NCBI GenBank assembly: GCA_041228285.1
Contig: CP166133.1
Location: 992,001 to 1,056,000 of the forward strand
Source of the DNA: Neisseriaceae bacterium CLB008
GTDB taxonomy: Bacteria > Pseudomonadota > Gammaproteobacteria > Burkholderiales > Neisseriaceae
Direction: 5' to 3'
Length of the DNA: 64,000 nucleotides
Position numbers and translations under genes: made by a program. The notes beneath the pieces were generated by a model. That model ran no database searches, had not been told where the DNA came from, and was given only the letters and a program-made list of their open reading frames with translations. Each line of letters starts with the position of its first letter. Position 1 is the stretch's first letter. Shown here piece by piece: positions 17,172 through 25,485 of the stretch.

Positions 17172-20100
17172 ATGGAAAAACAGTTTATTTTTAATGTGAA
17201 GGTGATAGCTAGTTCGGTCATCATCGCGTTTTCATCGGCGGGTGTGGCTTCGGCCCAAGCGATGGGTGACGTGCGTTTGGGTGAATACATCATCCCTGGG
17301 ATGTTTGGGCAAGCCTTACAGCAGGGTTTGACTGTACCCGTGTATTTGCGCTTTGTGGAGGGAGACCCCGAAGAGCGTCAAAAAGTGGCTGATGCCGCCA
17401 TTGCGTTAAAAGATGGCAAGCTCTTCATTCAAGAGGTGGTGCTGAGCCAGGATCCGAAAGGCGCTACGCTGTCGGCCGAAACCCAGGCCATGATTTTGAA
17501 TCTGGAAGAGCGGTTTTTTGACAACAGCACCCGTATTCACCTATCTGATGATGCGGCACTAAACCTCAATATTCAATCTTTTGTGCTGACGCTAGACGTC
17601 ACAGCAGAAGCGTTGTCTACAGCAGTGATTCCCCGTCAGTTTATGCTGGGAGAGTCTTCCGTAGACAGCGTTTCTGCCGTCACCACCTACGACATGGGGG
17701 TGTATCAAACCCGTGTTAAAAATGGTGTTAATAACGACAATAACTATTTTAATATCCGTAACACCATTGGCTATAAAGAGCACCATTTTTCTTTAGACGG
17801 TTCGGTTTATGGCGTGGGCAAGGGTGACGAACAAAGTAGTGAGATCTATCGCGCCATGTATGAGCGCGACGTCAACGGTAATCGTTTGGCACTGGGGATG
17901 TTTGATACCTGGAATTTGCAGTCCATCGCCAGCTTGTCCGCACTTAACGCCAGTAAAGTGTATGGTGCCACGTTTGGGAATAAGTCGTCCACTAAGCTAC
18001 AAAAAAACCAATACTCTTTAACCCCCATCACGATTTTTATGCCGGCAGCGGGTGAAGTGCACGTCTACCGTAATGGTCGCTTACTGAGCATTGAAAACTT
18101 CCCGATGGGGAGCTTTGAAATTGATACCGGACGACTGCCGTTTGGTATTTACGACGTCGACATCGATGTGATAATTGACGGAGAAGTGCGCTCAAAAACT
18201 ACCCACCGCATCAATAAGGCCTTCTCGAGCAGCAATGCCGACATGAATGAGGTCAGCTGGGAAGTGTATGGCGGCTATGTTGATTACGACAGCAACGTCG
18301 AACGCTTAACCGGTGGTACCAAAGAAACCTATTTGGCGGGCGTGTCGGCGGCGGTGAGTTTACCCGTGCTGTCAGGCTTGTCATTACAAACGTCTAACTA
18401 CGCGTTTGACAAACATTTTGTCAATGAAACCTCGGCCAATCTAGCTGTACTGGATTATGGCACGGTAGGCTTGCAAAGCTTGATTTCTGAGAAGGCACGC
18501 TGGCGTTACATCGCTAATGCTACTGCCTCCCTGCCCAATGGCTATGGTTCGGTTTGGGTGAGTAAAGAAAAAAGCAATATTAAAGGTGACCTGGGCATTT
18601 ACGACAGCGACACCTATTCGTTTGGCGGTACCCTGAATTTTAATAAACTCATGAACAATGGTGGCTCGCTGACGTTTAGCCGTACCGTTGATCGTCGGGT
18701 GAATACACGTTCCAACAACTTTGAATACGCCACTTCTTTGTATTCAGGGCGCCGCGGCACCATGAGCTTGCGTGCTGGAGTCCAGCGCTATCAATACGGC
18801 AACGACACACCGGCAGACAATCGAAAATACATTTCTCTAGGCTTCTCGATTCCGCTCTCTAATTGGATTAACGCTGGTTTGTCATCGGATAACGGTGATG
18901 TGAGCCTCGATTTGAGCGCCAGCAAAACGTTTGATGATGGCCCGATTAGCTCGATTGGCCTCAATACCTCGAAACAGCTGCGTGACAAAACTGGGCGTAA
19001 CAGTGATTTCTCGACCAACGCCTACGCTATGTTTGACACTAAGTACAGTGCAGGTACGGTGTCATTGTCGCGCCCAGACAGTAGACGCCTCAGCGGCAAC
19101 TTAACCGCCGGCGGCTCGATCGCCTTTGGTGGCGGCAAAGTGGTGCCCAGCGGCAAACGTGAAGAATCTGGGGTGATCATTCAAACCAATATGACCGGTG
19201 GCGCCTCGCTGTCGGCCCAAGTGAATGGTCGAAACTATAAGCTCACCGGCAAGAACAACTTTATTCCTTTGGCGCCGTATGCCGAATATAAAGTTGAGCT
19301 GATGAACGATAAAAACAGCATGGATAGCGTCAATATTGTGAAGGGTAAAATCCAAAACGTGACGCTCTATCCGGGCAACGTGGCAGTGTATCGCCCTGAG
19401 GTGAAGCAGCTGGTGACGGTATTTGGTCGGCTGACCACCGAGCAGGGTGAGGCCTTGGCCAATGCCCAGATTAAGAACCACATTGGCAAAACTGTGACCG
19501 ACAGCAGCGGTGCCTTCTCGATGGACGTCGACAAGCGCTACCCAACCATTAGTCTGGTGGACGAGAGCCAGAAATGTGATGTTGAGCTGGATCTACGTCA
19601 AGCCAAAGGCGTGTTATGGGTGGGGGATTTAGGTTGCGGTACGGCCACGCAGCTGGCTAAAAGCAAGCCGTCGGCGCCATCGGCACCCGTGTCCGTTGAC
19701 AACGTTCCCGTTCAGGTGATGGCGGCGGCTCAGCCTGCGCATGCACCTAAGCTACCGGTTGCGCCGCTGGTAAAACCGGTTGCCGTTAGTGAGCAGACGG
19801 TGGTGCCTGTGGCTCAGCCGGTTGCCGTGAGTCAGCTGTCGCCACAGCATCAATCCCCGTCGCTTAGTCGCGCGTTTGACGTAAGCAAAGGTGAAAATAG
19901 CTTCCAGCCCATGCAGCTTCAGCGCCGCGCTGCCTTGCCTGTTTTGGATGTTGAGACGCGTCAGCGGCTAGCGCAGCCACCACGCATGGTGGCGCCAGAG
20001 CCTGCTAGTACAATGGCACCAGAGCAACCTCAAAGCCTAGCCTGGAAGGCGCCTGAAGTGAACCTCATGTCGCAGCCATTGTCACGGTTAAATCATGAGG

Positions 20101-20489
20101 ATGTTAGACGCTATGTACCCAAAGCGCTTGCGCCTGCTGCCGTGGTTGAACAGCCTATAGCGTTAAAATCATTAAGCAAAATGCCTGCGGAAGCAAGCCT
20201 TGCCTTACAGGCGAAGGTCGTTGCAGCAACAAAAGCTGCTGCAAATAACACTCATTATTATGAGTGGGAACAGACACAAATGCACGCAGCTAAACCTTAT
20301 AATGTGGTTAAGTCTCAGTCTGATAGTGTGTCACATTTAACCATGGTATTCAGTGATATTTTTGTAAACCCATCTAGTACTTGTGACCGCTTGCTAGTAG
20401 ATGATGGGTCTGCAACTATGGCTAACGTAAGCTGTAGCAGTGATTTGCAGCTTGCTTTATCTACAGTGAGCGAGCCGTTCCATAAATAG
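17172..20489 (+). CDS. ecpC: EcpC-type usher with long C-terminal extension
   Basis: 1105 residues. Outer-membrane usher of the Ecp pilus. Signal peptide (ending ASAQA), N-terminal domain, beta-barrel repeats, the plug-type segment FMPAAGEVHVYRNGRLL, and a C-terminal barrel and carboxypeptidase-regulatory-like domain ending near VLWVGDLGCG (about residue 820). E. coli EcpC has about 840 residues and stops about there. The remaining 285 residues are additional: Pro/Ala/Gln-rich low-complexity sequence, then about 90 residues with two Cys (STCDRLL and ANVSCSS). The frame is open throughout, so this is not an assembly break. The ribosome binding site is weak, which suits low usher output. Confidence 0.9.
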   Translation: MEKQFIFNVKVIASSVIIAFSSAGVASAQAMGDVRLGEYIIPGMFGQALQQGLTVPVYLRFVEGDPEERQKVADAAIALKDGKLFIQEVVLSQDPKGATLSAETQAMILNLEERFFDNSTRIHLSDDAALNLNIQSFVLTLDVTAEALSTAVIPRQFMLGESSVDSVSAVTTYDMGVYQTRVKNGVNNDNNYFNIRNTIGYKEHHFSLDGSVYGVGKGDEQSSEIYRAMYERDVNGNRLALGMFDTWNLQSIASLSALNASKVYGATFGNKSSTKLQKNQYSLTPITIFMPAAGEVHVYRNGRLLSIENFPMGSFEIDTGRLPFGIYDVDIDVIIDGEVRSKTTHRINKAFSSSNADMNEVSWEVYGGYVDYDSNVERLTGGTKETYLAGVSAAVSLPVLSGLSLQTSNYAFDKHFVNETSANLAVLDYGTVGLQSLISEKARWRYIANATASLPNGYGSVWVSKEKSNIKGDLGIYDSDTYSFGGTLNFNKLMNNGGSLTFSRTVDRRVNTRSNNFEYATSLYSGRRGTMSLRAGVQRYQYGNDTPADNRKYISLGFSIPLSNWINAGLSSDNGDVSLDLSASKTFDDGPISSIGLNTSKQLRDKTGRNSDFSTNAYAMFDTKYSAGTVSLSRPDSRRLSGNLTAGGSIAFGGGKVVPSGKREESGVIIQTNMTGGASLSAQVNGRNYKLTGKNNFIPLAPYAEYKVELMNDKNSMDSVNIVKGKIQNVTLYPGNVAVYRPEVKQLVTVFGRLTTEQGEALANAQIKNHIGKTVTDSSGAFSMDVDKRYPTISLVDESQKCDVELDLRQAKGVLWVGDLGCGTATQLAKSKPSAPSAPVSVDNVPVQVMAAAQPAHAPKLPVAPLVKPVAVSEQTVVPVAQPVAVSQLSPQHQSPSLSRAFDVSKGENSFQPMQLQRRAALPVLDVETRQRLAQPPRMVAPEPASTMAPEQPQSLAWKAPEVNLMSQPLSRLNHEDVRRYVPKALAPAAVVEQPIALKSLSKMPAEASLALQAKVVAATKAAANNTHYYEWEQTQMHAAKPYNVVKSQSDSVSHLTMVFSDIFVNPSSTCDRLLVDDGSATMANVSCSSDLQLALSTVSEPFHK

Positions 20490-20533
20490 TCGGTTTTTAA
20501 GATAAACGTATGTTGGTAAAAAGTGGATCAGTG

Positions 20534-22138
20534 ATGAAAAGAACAATGTTATTGGCTCTCATGTTGGGTGTGAGCAACTTCATGACCAGCCTCGCCGTGG
20601 CTGCAGTGTCAGAAAATAGTTTTATGTTTGTTGAGAACCAGGTAGATAATGAATATTGGGTTGCGCCTAGAAAGCTAGATCCTCGGTTTTCTGGCGCCAA
20701 CGTGTTTACCAAATATCCATCGAGGCAGGATAGCTTAGGCTATATGCAGCAATCTTTAAACGGTATGACAACGGCGCAATATCTGGATTTATGGTTAGAG
20801 AACTCTCCTATAAATGCCCCTTTTGTGGGTAATCGATGTCGAAATGGTTCTACTAATTGTCCTAGTTCAGGGGTCTGGGTTGCCGATCATATTAATAGTA
20901 AGGGCGCTTTTAAAATCAGACAAACCAGCACCGTGGGTGAGAGTGGTAATACGCGGGCGATTTGGTCAGATAATTTTTATGAGTACTTAAGGGGGTTAAG
21001 CATCAATGCCCCTGTGACGCTGCAATATAATGCTTGTCGTACGCGTAATGAATATAACCCTAGCCTTGGGCAAACATGTGCCTCTGTAGGGGGGACGGTT
21101 CGAGAGGATCAGTTTACGATCTCTAAAACGACACACGTTAATTTAGAATCAACTAATGCCTTGCAAGAACTTTTTATTGACAGTAATGGTAATCCAACTA
21201 TTGGCCTTGGTTCTCAACTCTGCACCGTTGGTATGGTGAGTAATGTGAATGGTGCTATTTGTAAGTTGGTCAGCTATAAGTTGACTGGCAATGAGATTAT
21301 TCCTCAAGTTGATATGTACATGAAAGTAAATCCTATTATTGGTTTTACACCTTCGGCATCGAGTATCAGAATTAGTGGTGGCCAAAGTGGTGATGCCTGG
21401 TATAACTACAGTACCACAACAACAGATGCCAGAAATATTATCAAGCCTGGCGGCGATGGGGTGTATGTTTTCTTCTCTAATGTATTTTTGAAAGACCTTA
21501 TTACTCGAGGGGTGGATTTAACCAACAGTAAGGACTTTTTTACATTTAGCTTTGACAGTAGTGTTAACCCTCAATCGGGGTTCTATGAGTTTTCGCCATC
21601 GAATACCATTTTACTTCGGCCTCGTGACTATGGCATCAGTATTGTGGATAAGGATTTGGTTCTTAACCCAACCCGTACTGGTAAAGTAGGCAATACAGAA
21701 CCACCAATTGAATTTGAATACATCGTCAGCACCAGCGGCCCACGTCAGGCCAATGAAATTACGGCTCAGGTGACCGGCCCCGTTCACCGTTCGAATAGGG
21801 GGGTGAACTACTGCCTGTTTTCATCGCCTGACAATAAGATTCAAGTGCCTTTTTCAGCATTCTTAAGCTATGTAGACGCCACAGGCCGAACCATTAAGGA
21901 GCGCAATAGCTGCGGTGATGAGCCAATGGACATCTTACCTGCACGTTGGGAAGAAACGCCTTGGAGTAATGCACCGCAAGAGGGTAGCTTTTTTAGAACT
22001 CATTTAAAGCTGACCTTTCCGATGAATGAAAGCAGTTCCCTGTTTAGTCTTTCCGGTGAAGATTGGATTGGTGTGGTTAGGGCGCAAGGTGAGGTGAGGG
22101 TAAAAGCCATTTGGCGCGGCAACGATGTATTACCTTAA
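20534..22138 (+). CDS. ecpD: EcpD-type pilus tip adhesin
   Basis: 534 residues, close to EcpD of E. coli (about 547), which is the polymerised tip adhesin and host-cell-binding subunit. A signal peptide (MKRTMLLALMLG...LAVA) supports ATG 20534, seven bases after GGA, rather than the ATG at 20510. Recognised blocks: YWVAPRKLDPRFSG, paired Cys in CRNGSTNCPSSGVW, YNACRTRNEYNPSLGQTCA, and a C-terminal region ending WIGVVRAQGEVRVKAIW. Lies 44 bases after ecpC, same operon. Confidence 0.88.
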   Translation: MKRTMLLALMLGVSNFMTSLAVAAVSENSFMFVENQVDNEYWVAPRKLDPRFSGANVFTKYPSRQDSLGYMQQSLNGMTTAQYLDLWLENSPINAPFVGNRCRNGSTNCPSSGVWVADHINSKGAFKIRQTSTVGESGNTRAIWSDNFYEYLRGLSINAPVTLQYNACRTRNEYNPSLGQTCASVGGTVREDQFTISKTTHVNLESTNALQELFIDSNGNPTIGLGSQLCTVGMVSNVNGAICKLVSYKLTGNEIIPQVDMYMKVNPIIGFTPSASSIRISGGQSGDAWYNYSTTTTDARNIIKPGGDGVYVFFSNVFLKDLITRGVDLTNSKDFFTFSFDSSVNPQSGFYEFSPSNTILLRPRDYGISIVDKDLVLNPTRTGKVGNTEPPIEFEYIVSTSGPRQANEITAQVTGPVHRSNRGVNYCLFSSPDNKIQVPFSAFLSYVDATGRTIKERNSCGDEPMDILPARWEETPWSNAPQEGSFFRTHLKLTFPMNESSSLFSLSGEDWIGVVRAQGEVRVKAIWRGNDVLP

Positions 22139-22194
22139 TAACCTAAAGCCTGAGCGTCTGACGCGAAAAAGCTGTTGATGGTGAAGGAAATGAC

Positions 22195-22881
22195 ATGATG
22201 AAAACTTGGCTCGGGCGCTTAATGCTGATGGTTTTAGGCTCATATAGTAGCCTAGCCCAAGCACTGTACGTGAGCGATGATGTATTTGTGGTTGAAGCGG
22301 ATAAACCTTATTTATCCCGTCAGTTTTATAACGACAGTAAATCAACCAATATGTACTTGATCAATATGTATCAAATTGATCGCCCAGGTAAAACAGAGAC
22401 GGCCAGACCCATCCCCGACGGGGAAGTGATGTATAGCCCGTTACAAATGTTGGTGAATGCTGGTCAATTTGAGTATTTTAAGATTTTTTATCGCGGCCCC
22501 AGTGATGACCAAGAACGCTATTATCGGATGGTAATCCGTGAGGTGCCGTTGAGCGCCATTAAGGACGAGGCTGCGGTTAAGGATTCTATGGTGTCCACCA
22601 TTGTGGCATTGGATACTTATGCCGTGGTCCGGCCTAGGCAGCAAAAATTTGAGTACGCTTATGATGAGCATGCCGGTACCTTAAAAAACACCGGTAATAC
22701 TTTTTTTCGAGTATTGATTAACCGTGGCTGCCAAGCAGATGACGATGATCAAGCAGTTATATTTGATTTATTACCCAATGACTCTATACAGCATGAGCTT
22801 TTACGAGGACAAAATCAAAAATATATTGTTATTTTTGGGAATTTTAAACATTTAGGCACTCAGTGTTTTAGTGATTCTTGA
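22195..22881 (+). CDS. ecpE: EcpE-type fimbrial chaperone
   Basis: 228 residues with signal peptide (ending SLAQA). Second periplasmic chaperone of the Ecp system: FKIFYRGPSDDQERYYRMV, VVRPRQQKFEYAYDEHAGTLKNTGNTFFRVL, and C-terminal Cys pair. Related to ecpB in this operon and probably specialised for the tip adhesin EcpD. AAGGA seven bases before ATG 22195. Last gene of the operon; the right copy of the terminator repeat follows 31 bases later. Confidence 0.88.
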   Translation: MMKTWLGRLMLMVLGSYSSLAQALYVSDDVFVVEADKPYLSRQFYNDSKSTNMYLINMYQIDRPGKTETARPIPDGEVMYSPLQMLVNAGQFEYFKIFYRGPSDDQERYYRMVIREVPLSAIKDEAAVKDSMVSTIVALDTYAVVRPRQQKFEYAYDEHAGTLKNTGNTFFRVLINRGCQADDDDQAVIFDLLPNDSIQHELLRGQNQKYIVIFGNFKHLGTQCFSDS

Positions 22882-22911
22882 TTTTGAAAGAACTCTTTAC
22901 TTCTTTTGAAT

Positions 22912-22973
22912 TTTAATCTGATCTTTAAAAGCCAGGCTTTGCATCCGTAAAGATGCAAAGCCTGGCTTTTTTT
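22912..22973 (+). repeat. Right copy of terminator-bearing repeat; operon terminator
   Basis: TTTAATCTGATCT then AAGCCAGGCTTTGCATC and its perfect complement GATGCAAAGCCTGGCTT followed by seven T. It closes the ecp operon and matches 15017-15078. Confidence 0.8.
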
Positions 22974-22990
22974 GATTGTAATTTAAATTT

Positions 22991-23043
22991 AAATCTAAAT
23001 CTAAATCTAAATCTAAATCTAAATCTAAATCTAAATCTAAATC
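22991..23043 (+). repeat. Hexanucleotide tandem repeat (AAATCT)8
   Basis: Eight perfect AAATCT units (22991-23038) plus AAATC, preceded by a degenerate unit. A simple-sequence tract of this kind is prone to slippage; here it lies in a non-coding spacer between ecpE and an IS3 remnant. Confidence 0.9.
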
Positions 23044-23136
23044 GCAACAGCATTAAATGCTTATATTTATAATAAATGTAATGATCCAGAGAATAGCTGC
23101 ACATGATGTTGTGTATTTAATTATTAAGGAGTCATT

Positions 23137-23871
23137 ATGAACAACGAACCAGAAATCCAACGTTGGGCCGCCAAATATAAAGCTGAACTCGTCAAAGACA
23201 TCATCAAGGGAAAGACCAACAACCGAGGCCGCACGTACTTATGACCTCACGCCAGCAGAAGTAGAACGTTGGGTCGATGATGGCATGCAAGGCATGGAAA
23301 ATGCCCTTAAGGCTAATTCTAAAGACATTACTGAACTGTATGAAAAGAAACTGGATAAAATGCATGCCGCCTATGGCGAAGCAATGCTACAGATTCGATT
23401 CTTAAAAGAGTTACGGAGCCATCTCAACCACGCCGAAGATTAATCCACACATCTATCCACGAGATGGCCTCTGAAGGCTTTAAGGTGACGGTTTCGCAAG
23501 TCTGTCTATGGTCTGGCTTACCCAGACGTAGTTTCTACTACGAAAAGGTCAAGAAGCAGCCTAACATCAATCAGTGGCTGGCTGCGAGAATCAAGCAGAC
23601 CATTGAGGCATTGCCTTATGTCGGCTATCGTACTGTTGCCTTCTTGTTGGGTGAAAATAAGAATACAGTACAGCGGATCATGAAGCTAAAATACTGGCAG
23701 TATCGGCAGCGCCAAATAGGCTTTAGAACTAGAGTGCCCAGCAGCGTATCTGAGGCATTCACGCCTAATGAACGCTGGTCAACCGACATTGCTCGAGTTT
23801 GGTGTGGTGACCAGCATCGTTGGGCAGCCTTAACCTTGGTTTTTCTGTTATTTCCAATTATTTTTCTTTGA
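23137..23871 (+). pseudogene. IS3-family transposase remnant (orfA frameshifted, orfB truncated)
   Basis: orfA starts at ATG 23137 (NNEPEIQRWAAKYKAELVKDIIKGKT) and is broken by a frameshift near 23218; the second half (TYDLTPAEVERWVDDGMQGM, ending LNHAED) continues in another frame to 23442. A TTAAAAGAG slippery stretch near 23400 links it to orfB, as expected for IS3 programmed -1 frameshifting. orfB (23464-23871) has the N-terminal helix-turn-helix region and the first catalytic block (NERWSTDIARVW), then stops in unrelated FLLFPIIFL. The rest of the DDE domain is missing, so it is inactive. The candidate oriT begins right behind the truncation. Confidence 0.88.
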
Positions 23872-23894
23872 GTATTAAAGTATTTTTTAATTTA

Positions 23895-23985
23895 GCCAGG
23901 ATCTGGCGTTTCTGCGAAGCAGAACAAAAATCCGCTTTAGCGGTGTTTTGCCGGCAATAGCCTATCCTGCGTTTAGTTAAAATAT
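23895..23985 (+). other. oriT: Candidate origin of transfer (oriT) with RP4-type nic
   Basis: CCTATCCTGC at 23961-23970 matches the IncP/MOBP nick core (cut expected after G23969). It is preceded by three perfect small inverted repeats: TTCTGC/GCAGAA (23910-23924), CCGC/GCGG (23932-23943) and TTGCCGGCAA (23948-23957). Position fits RP4, where oriT abuts traK. A MOBP relaxase and MobC are encoded on the same element. Function is inferred from sequence only. Confidence 0.6.
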
Positions 23986-24043
23986 ATAGTTTTATAAGGG
24001 AATTTACGTTTTTCAAAAAGAAACGACTTTGCAAAATAAATAT

Positions 24044-24102
24044 GGTTATATTTAGGAATATATAGGTTATATTTAAGAATAATATAGAATATATTTGGAA
24101 GT
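24044..24102 (+). repeat. Iteron-like repeats between oriT and traK
   Basis: GGTTATATTTAGGAATA (24044-24060) and GGTTATATTTAAGAATA (24065-24081) are 21 bases apart; a weaker copy (GAATATATTTGG, from 24087) continues the same spacing. Two-helical-turn phasing next to an oriT suggests sites for a DNA-wrapping protein such as TraK. Confidence 0.6.
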
Positions 24103-24152
24103 TTATGTATTATATGGCTATCTGTTAGAATCTTATAGAATATGGGTGATTT

Positions 24153-24503
24153 ATGGGCGATCTAGAGGAATTTATGAAGAATAACAAGCCGGATGGCCGA
24201 ACTTCTAAATTAGAGCCATTTATACAAGAAATAAAGGTTTTAAAAAAGAATGGATATACGGAAAAAACAATACTGAAATTCTTAGCTGAGGTTAAAGGTG
24301 TCGTGGTATCTCAACCGGCTTTAAATAAGTTTATTCGGAATAACTTGAAAAATATGGAAATTCCACCCGAGATAAAGCATGTAGAGAAGCTGCCAAATGA
24401 ACAGGTAAAAGAAGATGCATTAAATGAAAAGCTTGGGGCTGTAATTATACCTTCCGGCCGATTTGATTGGCAGGCGGAAGTTAACCCAACAGATTATCTT
24501 TAA
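24153..24503 (+). CDS. traK: TraK-like oriT-binding relaxosome protein
   Basis: 116 residues, basic. The layout resembles RP4 TraK: an N-terminal helical DNA-binding region (FIQEIKVLKKNGYTEKTILKFLAEVKG, then SQPALNKFIRN, parallel to the GYALVTIWEHMRETGKVKFSYETFRSHARR region of TraK cut here for comparison), a Glu/Lys/Pro linker, and an end FDWQAEVNPTDYL that parallels FTFNPTPDKKDLL. TraK of RP4 wraps oriT DNA. The gene sits directly beside the candidate oriT, and TraL- and TraM-like genes occur 8.4 kb further on. Identity is low, so the call rests on shape plus context. Confidence 0.65.
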   Translation: MGDLEEFMKNNKPDGRTSKLEPFIQEIKVLKKNGYTEKTILKFLAEVKGVVVSQPALNKFIRNNLKNMEIPPEIKHVEKLPNEQVKEDALNEKLGAVIIPSGRFDWQAEVNPTDYL

Positions 24504-24527
24504 AGTAATTTAGGCAGCACAAAATAA

Positions 24528-24582
24528 AGATAGCTTTCAATGTAGATTTGAAATCACATGGAAAGCTATCTTTTTAATAACT
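24528..24582 (+). terminator. Terminator after traK
   Basis: AGATAGCTTTC and GAAAGCTATCT pair around a 22-base loop, followed by TTTTT. Confidence 0.65.
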
Positions 24583-24937
24583 GTGGGCAGACAATTAAGT
24601 TGAGAAACGGACAAAATAGTTGTAAACCAAGAGTTGCGTATTCCACTTTAGGTGGCCGCCCATTCCAATGTTTCTCGTGCAGTGTGCTGATTTAATCTGG
24701 ACAGCTCAACACCTATTGTTATCAGCCTGTCTGGTACTTCTGGTTACGGCCATAAACGGATCTTCCTGACTGACCTGCAGTATCACCAAAAGCGGACTGT
24801 GGGGACGACAAATTTTTTTATATCATACGTATATTTAATATATCTATTTACATCAATTTGACTTCGACTTTCAAGGCTGCTTTCTGAAAGATTGCCCTAC
24901 GCTGGGGCCATTGCATAGGGCCTGCTCGAACTTAATT
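24583..24937. other. Intergenic stretch at cargo boundary, no gene seen
   Basis: About 355 bases without a supportable gene. The first 230 bases are GC-balanced and may be transposon debris; the last part around 24815-24850 is AT-rich. The cargo genes that follow are on the minus strand and end here. Confidence 0.4.
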
Positions 24938-25426
24938 CTATACAACGTCGCATCGAGCGCTCAGGCCGTGCAGGGCCAAATCACTCAAGGCTTTGGCGGG
25001 TGCGGCACAGCCTTTCGCGATGATGTGGACTTTCATGTCTCGCACTTGCGCAGACAGCGCGGTATGGGTCACACAGTGCTGAGTCATCATGCCGGTGAGA
25101 TAAAGGTCGGTGATGCCAGCGTCGCGGACAATTTGCTCCAAATTGGTTTTGAAAAAGCTGTCGGCTTCACTTTTTACAACGATGGGCGCATCACCCAATG
25201 CGGCCGCAATGGTGCTGTGGATTTTCACGCCTTCGGTGTCGGGCTTGAAAAAGGAGGCATCGGAAGAATTAACGTGCTGCACGCCAACAACCAGCCAGCC
25301 ATCGCGCTTCGCTTGCTCAATGGCCTCAATGGCACCTTTGCAAGCTTCGTCGGCATTTTCCAGTGTAAATACTCCGCCAGTAAAGTAATCATTCTGGATA
25401 TCGATAACGATAAGTGCTTTTTTCAT
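24938..25426 (-). CDS. Isochorismatase/nicotinamidase-like cysteine hydrolase
   Basis: 162 residues of the isochorismatase-like fold. Catalytic triad visible: Asp9 (ALIVIDIQNDY), Lys85 (VVKSEADSFF) and Cys118 (TGMMTQHCVTHT). The cis-peptide region GMMTQHC is typical. Members hydrolyse amides or vinyl ethers; the substrate here cannot be read. An AAAGGAAAT ribosome binding site precedes the start. It lies downstream of an exported MBL-fold protein and divergent from a GlxA-type regulator with the same fold class of partners, so the three probably form one cargo module. Confidence 0.9.
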   Translation of the reverse strand: MKKALIVIDIQNDYFTGGVFTLENADEACKGAIEAIEQAKRDGWLVVGVQHVNSSDASFFKPDTEGVKIHSTIAAALGDAPIVVKSEADSFFKTNLEQIVRDAGITDLYLTGMMTQHCVTHTALSAQVRDMKVHIIAKGCAAPAKALSDLALHGLSARCDVV

Positions 25427-25485
25427 TGGATTTCCTTTTTGTAGGGTTAGAGAAGCTGCCTAAATATTTAGGCAGCTTTATTTCA

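Noticed and set aside
22991-23043. CRISPR array
   Set aside because: Tandem six-base units without spacers; a simple-sequence repeat. No cas genes in the window.
24911-25444. 177-residue plus-strand frame
   Set aside because: Exactly opposite the isochorismatase-like gene, which has a clear triad and ribosome binding site.
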